Origin: Euptelea pleiosperma
Taxonomy: Eukaryota > Streptophyta > Magnoliopsida > Ranunculales > Eupteleaceae
Direction: 5' to 3'
NCBI GenBank assembly: GCA_035048495.1
Contig: JASUTR010000130.1
Coordinates: 289,339 to 353,338, forward strand
Length of the DNA stretch: 64,000 nucleotides
Below are positions 60,890 to 64,000 of the stretch, piece by piece. The stretch's first letter is position 1; each line of letters starts with the position of its first letter. The position numbers were made by a program, and so were the translations under genes. Below the pieces are notes generated by a model. That model saw only the letters and a list, made by a program, of their open reading frames with translations, was not told the DNA's origin and ran no database searches.

Positions 60890-63800
60890 ACTCAGTTTGT
60901 GTGTTACATTCCGAAGCCTATAACTTGTGACTTTTTCGCACCCAGACCTCATAATTGGACTCAAACTCTTCCATTACTAATATTTCAACAGATTTGAAGT
61001 GTTGGAACAAGATTTGGGACTGTCGAAACAAGTTAGCTCCATCCGTGCGTTAACGTCTCAAATTGCACTCAGTTTGTGTGTTACATTCCGAAGCCTATAA
61101 CTTGTGACTTTTTCGCAACCAGACCTCATAATTGGACTCAAACTCTTCCATTACTAATGTTTCACAGATTTGAAATGTGTTGGAAAAAAATTTGGTCGGT
61201 GAAACAAGTTAGCTCCATCCGTGCGTCAACGTCTCAAATTGGACTCAGTTTGTGTGTTACATTCCGAAGCCAATAACTTGTGACTGTTTCGCAACCAGAC
61301 CTCGTAATTGGATTCAAACTCTTCCATTACTAATGTTTCAGCAGATTTGAAGTGTTGGAACAAGATTTGGGACAGTCGAAACAAGTTAGCTCCATCCGTG
61401 CGTTAACGTCTCAAATTGGACTCAGTTTGTGTGTTACATTCCGAAGCCTATAACTTGTGACTTTTCGCACCCAGACCTCATAATTGTACTCAAACTCTTC
61501 CGTTACGAATGTTTCAACAGATTTGAAGTGTGGGAACAAAATTAGGGACAGTCGAAACAAGGTTAGCTCCATCGTGCGTCAACGTCTCAAATTGGACTCA
61601 GTTTGTGTGTTACATTCCGAAGCCTATAACTTGTGACTTTTTCGCACCCAGACCTCATATTTGTACTCAAACTCTTCCGTTACTAATGTTTCAACAGATT
61701 TTAATTGTGGGATCAAAATTAGGGACAGTCGAAACAAGTTAGCTCCATCCGTGCGTCAACGTCTCAAATTGGACTCAGTTTGTGTGTTACATTCGAAGCC
61801 TTTAACTTGTGACTTTTTCGTAACCAGACCTCATAATTGCACTCAAACTCTTCCGTTACTAATGTTTCAACAGATTTGAAGTTTGGTAGAAAATTAGGGA
61901 CTGTCGAAACAAGTTAGCTCCATCCGTGCGTTAACGTCTCAAATTGGACTCAGTTTGTGTGTACATTCCAAAGCCTATAACTTGTGTCTTTTTTCGCAAC
62001 CAGACCTCTTAATTGGACTCAAACTCTTCCGTTACTAATGTTTCAACAGATTTTGAAGTGTTAAGAAAAAATTTTGGGTCGGTCGAAACAAGTTAGCTCC
62101 ATTCGTGCGTCAACATCTCAAATTGGACTCAGTTTGTGTGTTACATTCCGAAGCCTATAACTTGTGACTTTTTCGCAACCGGACCTCATAATAAGACTCG
62201 AATTCTTTCATTACTATTGTTTAAACCACATTTGAAGTGTTAGAACAAGATTCGGGACAGTCGAAACAACTAGCTCCATCCGTGCGTCAACGTCTCAAAT
62301 TTGACTCAGTTTGTGTGTTACATTCCGAAGGCTATAAGTTGTGACTTTTTCGCAACCAGACCTCATAATTGGACTCAAACTCTTCCATTACTAATGTTTC
62401 AACAGATTTGAAATGTGTGAAAATAGATTTTCGGACAATCGAAACAAGTTAGCTCCATCCGTGCATCAACGTGTCAATTGGCACTCAGTTTGTGTGTTAC
62501 ATTCCGAAGCCTATAACTTGTGACTTTTTCGCAATCAGACCTCATAATTCGACTCAAACTCTTCCATTACTAATGTTTCAACAGATTTGAAGTGTTGGAA
62601 CAAAATTTGGGACAGTCGAATCAAGTTAGCTCCATCCGTGCGTCAACGTATCAAATTGGACTCAGTTTGTGTGTTACATTCCGAAGCCTAATAACTTGTG
62701 ACTTTTTCGCAACTAGACCTTGTAATTGGACTCAAACTCTTCCATTACTATTGTTTCAATAGATTGAAGTGTTGGAACAAGATTTGGGACAGTCGAAACA
62801 AGTTAGCTCATCCGTGCGTCACGTCTCAAATTGGACTCAGTTTGTGTGTTACATTCCAAGCCTATAACTTGTGACTTTTTCGCAATCAGACCTCATAATT
62901 GGACTCAAACTCTTCCATTACTAATGTGTCAACAGATTTGAAGTGTTGGAACAAAATTTGGGTCAGTCGAAACAAGTTAGCTCCATCCGTGCATCAACGT
63001 CTCAAATTGCACTCAGTTTTTTGTGTTACATTCCAAAGCCTATAACTTGTGACTTTTTCGCAATCAGACCTCATAATTGGACTCAAACTCTTCCATACTA
63101 ATGTTTCAACATATTTGAAGTGTTGGAATAAGATTTGGGAGAGTCGAAACAAGTTAGCTCCATCCGTGCGTCAACGTCTAAAATTGGACTCAATTTGTGT
63201 GTTACATTCCAAGCCTATAACTTGTGACTTTTCGCAATCAGACCTCATAATTGGACTAAACTCTTCCATTACTAATGTTTCAACAGATTTGAAGTGTTGG
63301 AACAAGATTTGGGATAGTCGAAACAAGTTAGCTCCATCCGTGCGTCAACGTCTCAAATTGGACTCAGTTTGTGTGTTACATTCCGAAGCCAATAACTTGT
63401 GACTGTTTCGCAACCAGACCTCGTAATTGGATTCAAACTCTTCCATTACTAATGTTTCAGCAGATTTGAAGTGTTGGAACAAATTTGGACAGTCGAAACA
63501 AGTTAGCTCCATCCGTGCGTCAACGTCTAAAATTGGACTCAGTTTGTGTGTTACATTCCGAAGCCTATAAACTTGTGACTTTTTCGCACCCAGACCTCAT
63601 ATTGTACTCAAACTCAAACTCTTCCGTTACTAATGTTTCAACAGATTTGAAGTTTGGGAACAAAATTAGGACAGTCGAAACAAGTTTAGCTCCCTCCGTG
63701 CGTCAACGTCTCAAATTGGACTCAGTTTGTTGTGTTACATTCCAAAGCCTATAACTTGTGACTTTTCGCAATCAGACCTCATAATTGGACTCAAACTCTT

Positions 63801-64000
63801 CCATTACTAATGTGTCAACAGATTTGAAGTGTTGGAACAAATTTGGGACAGTCGAAACAAGTTAGCTCCATCCGTGCATCAACGTCTCAAATGCACTCAG
63901 TTTGTGTGTTACATTCCAAACCTATAACTTGTGACTTTTTCGCAATCAGACCTCATATTGGACTCAAACTCTTCCATTACAAATGTTTCAACAGATTTGA
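60890..64000 (+). repeat. Partial third higher-order copy with many single-base indels
   Basis: The variant order matches 55,410-58,500 at an offset of about 5,487 bp (31 monomers), including ACTAATATTTCAAC, TGTGGGATCAAAATT and CTTTAACTTGTG. From about 61,160 onward it carries frequent one-base gaps and insertions: TTTCACAG for TTTCAACAG; TTTGGTCGGTGAAAC for a version with two more G; CATTCGAAGCC for CATTCCGAAGCC; GTGTACATTCC for GTGTTACATTCC; TTAAACCACATT for TTAAACACATT; and ACAACTAGC for ACAACTTAGC. The short ORFs in this stretch result from these shifts. Confidence 0.85.

Larger units (their letters stand above)
47624..64000 (+). repeat. 177-bp satellite, array 3 (about 92 monomers)
   Basis: The satellite resumes in the same orientation and in phase with array 2 (AAAGCCTATAACTTGTGAC). 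Its subtype mix differs from array 1. The GTGTGGGAAC subtype, GCGTTAACGTCTC, CGCACCCAGACC and AATCAGACC/TTCCAAAGCC monomers are common, the CCCAACCATACC subtype is absent, and the EcoRI subtype is partly mutated (CGAAATCTTTC at 50,335 and 54,943). Two adjacent near-identical 26-mers fill 48.85-58.06 kb, a duplicated 5-mer follows at about 59.1-60.9 kb, and then a partial third copy carries many small indels. No gene is present. Confidence 0.97.

Overview
The window is plant nuclear DNA that is almost entirely one satellite. About 55 kb is a head-to-tail tandem array of a ~177-bp monomer, all copies in the same orientation, roughly 312 copies in all. Two retroelements interrupt it. The plant assignment rests on the LINE, an L1-type element with a DUF4283-like/zinc-knuckle ORF1 and an ORF2 that ends in an RNase H domain, a combination known from angiosperm genomes. 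A nucleosome-sized monomer, multi-scale higher-order repeats and young retroelement insertions resemble a centromeric or pericentromeric array. That location is inferred. I do not recognise the monomer as belonging to a named species.

Layout: satellite array 1 (1-18,722); a 2.8-kb solo-LTR-like element, TG...CA with a 5-bp target duplication GTGTT (18,723-21,533); satellite array 2 (21,534-41,729); a nearly full-length L1-type LINE on the minus strand with a poly(A) tail (41,730-47,623); satellite array 3 (47,624-64,000). No ordinary host gene, rRNA gene or CRISPR array was seen. The only genuine coding sequence is LINE ORF1 (intact) and LINE ORF2 (split by one frameshift). The short ORFs inside the satellite and LTR are by-products of a period divisible by three or of low-complexity sequence.

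The satellite has no single fixed higher-order unit. Blocks of 2, 5, 7, 17, 26 and about 40 monomers are duplicated at different places. Some copies are nearly identical, notably two adjacent 4.6-kb 26-mers at about 48.85-58.06 kb, which points to recent unequal exchange. Monomer subtypes shift from left to right. Because the array repeats itself, uninterrupted paralogues of both insertion sites exist in the window and act as empty sites. They show that the LTR element and the LINE broke the monomer at the same base, directly after GTGTT at monomer position 137.

From about 61.16 kb to the end there is a sudden burst of single-base indels relative to paralogous copies. This looks like unpolished or low-coverage sequence rather than biology. 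I did not find a new gene system. The most interesting signals are the shared integration point, the recent multi-scale amplification and the tRNA-like sequence inside the long LTR.
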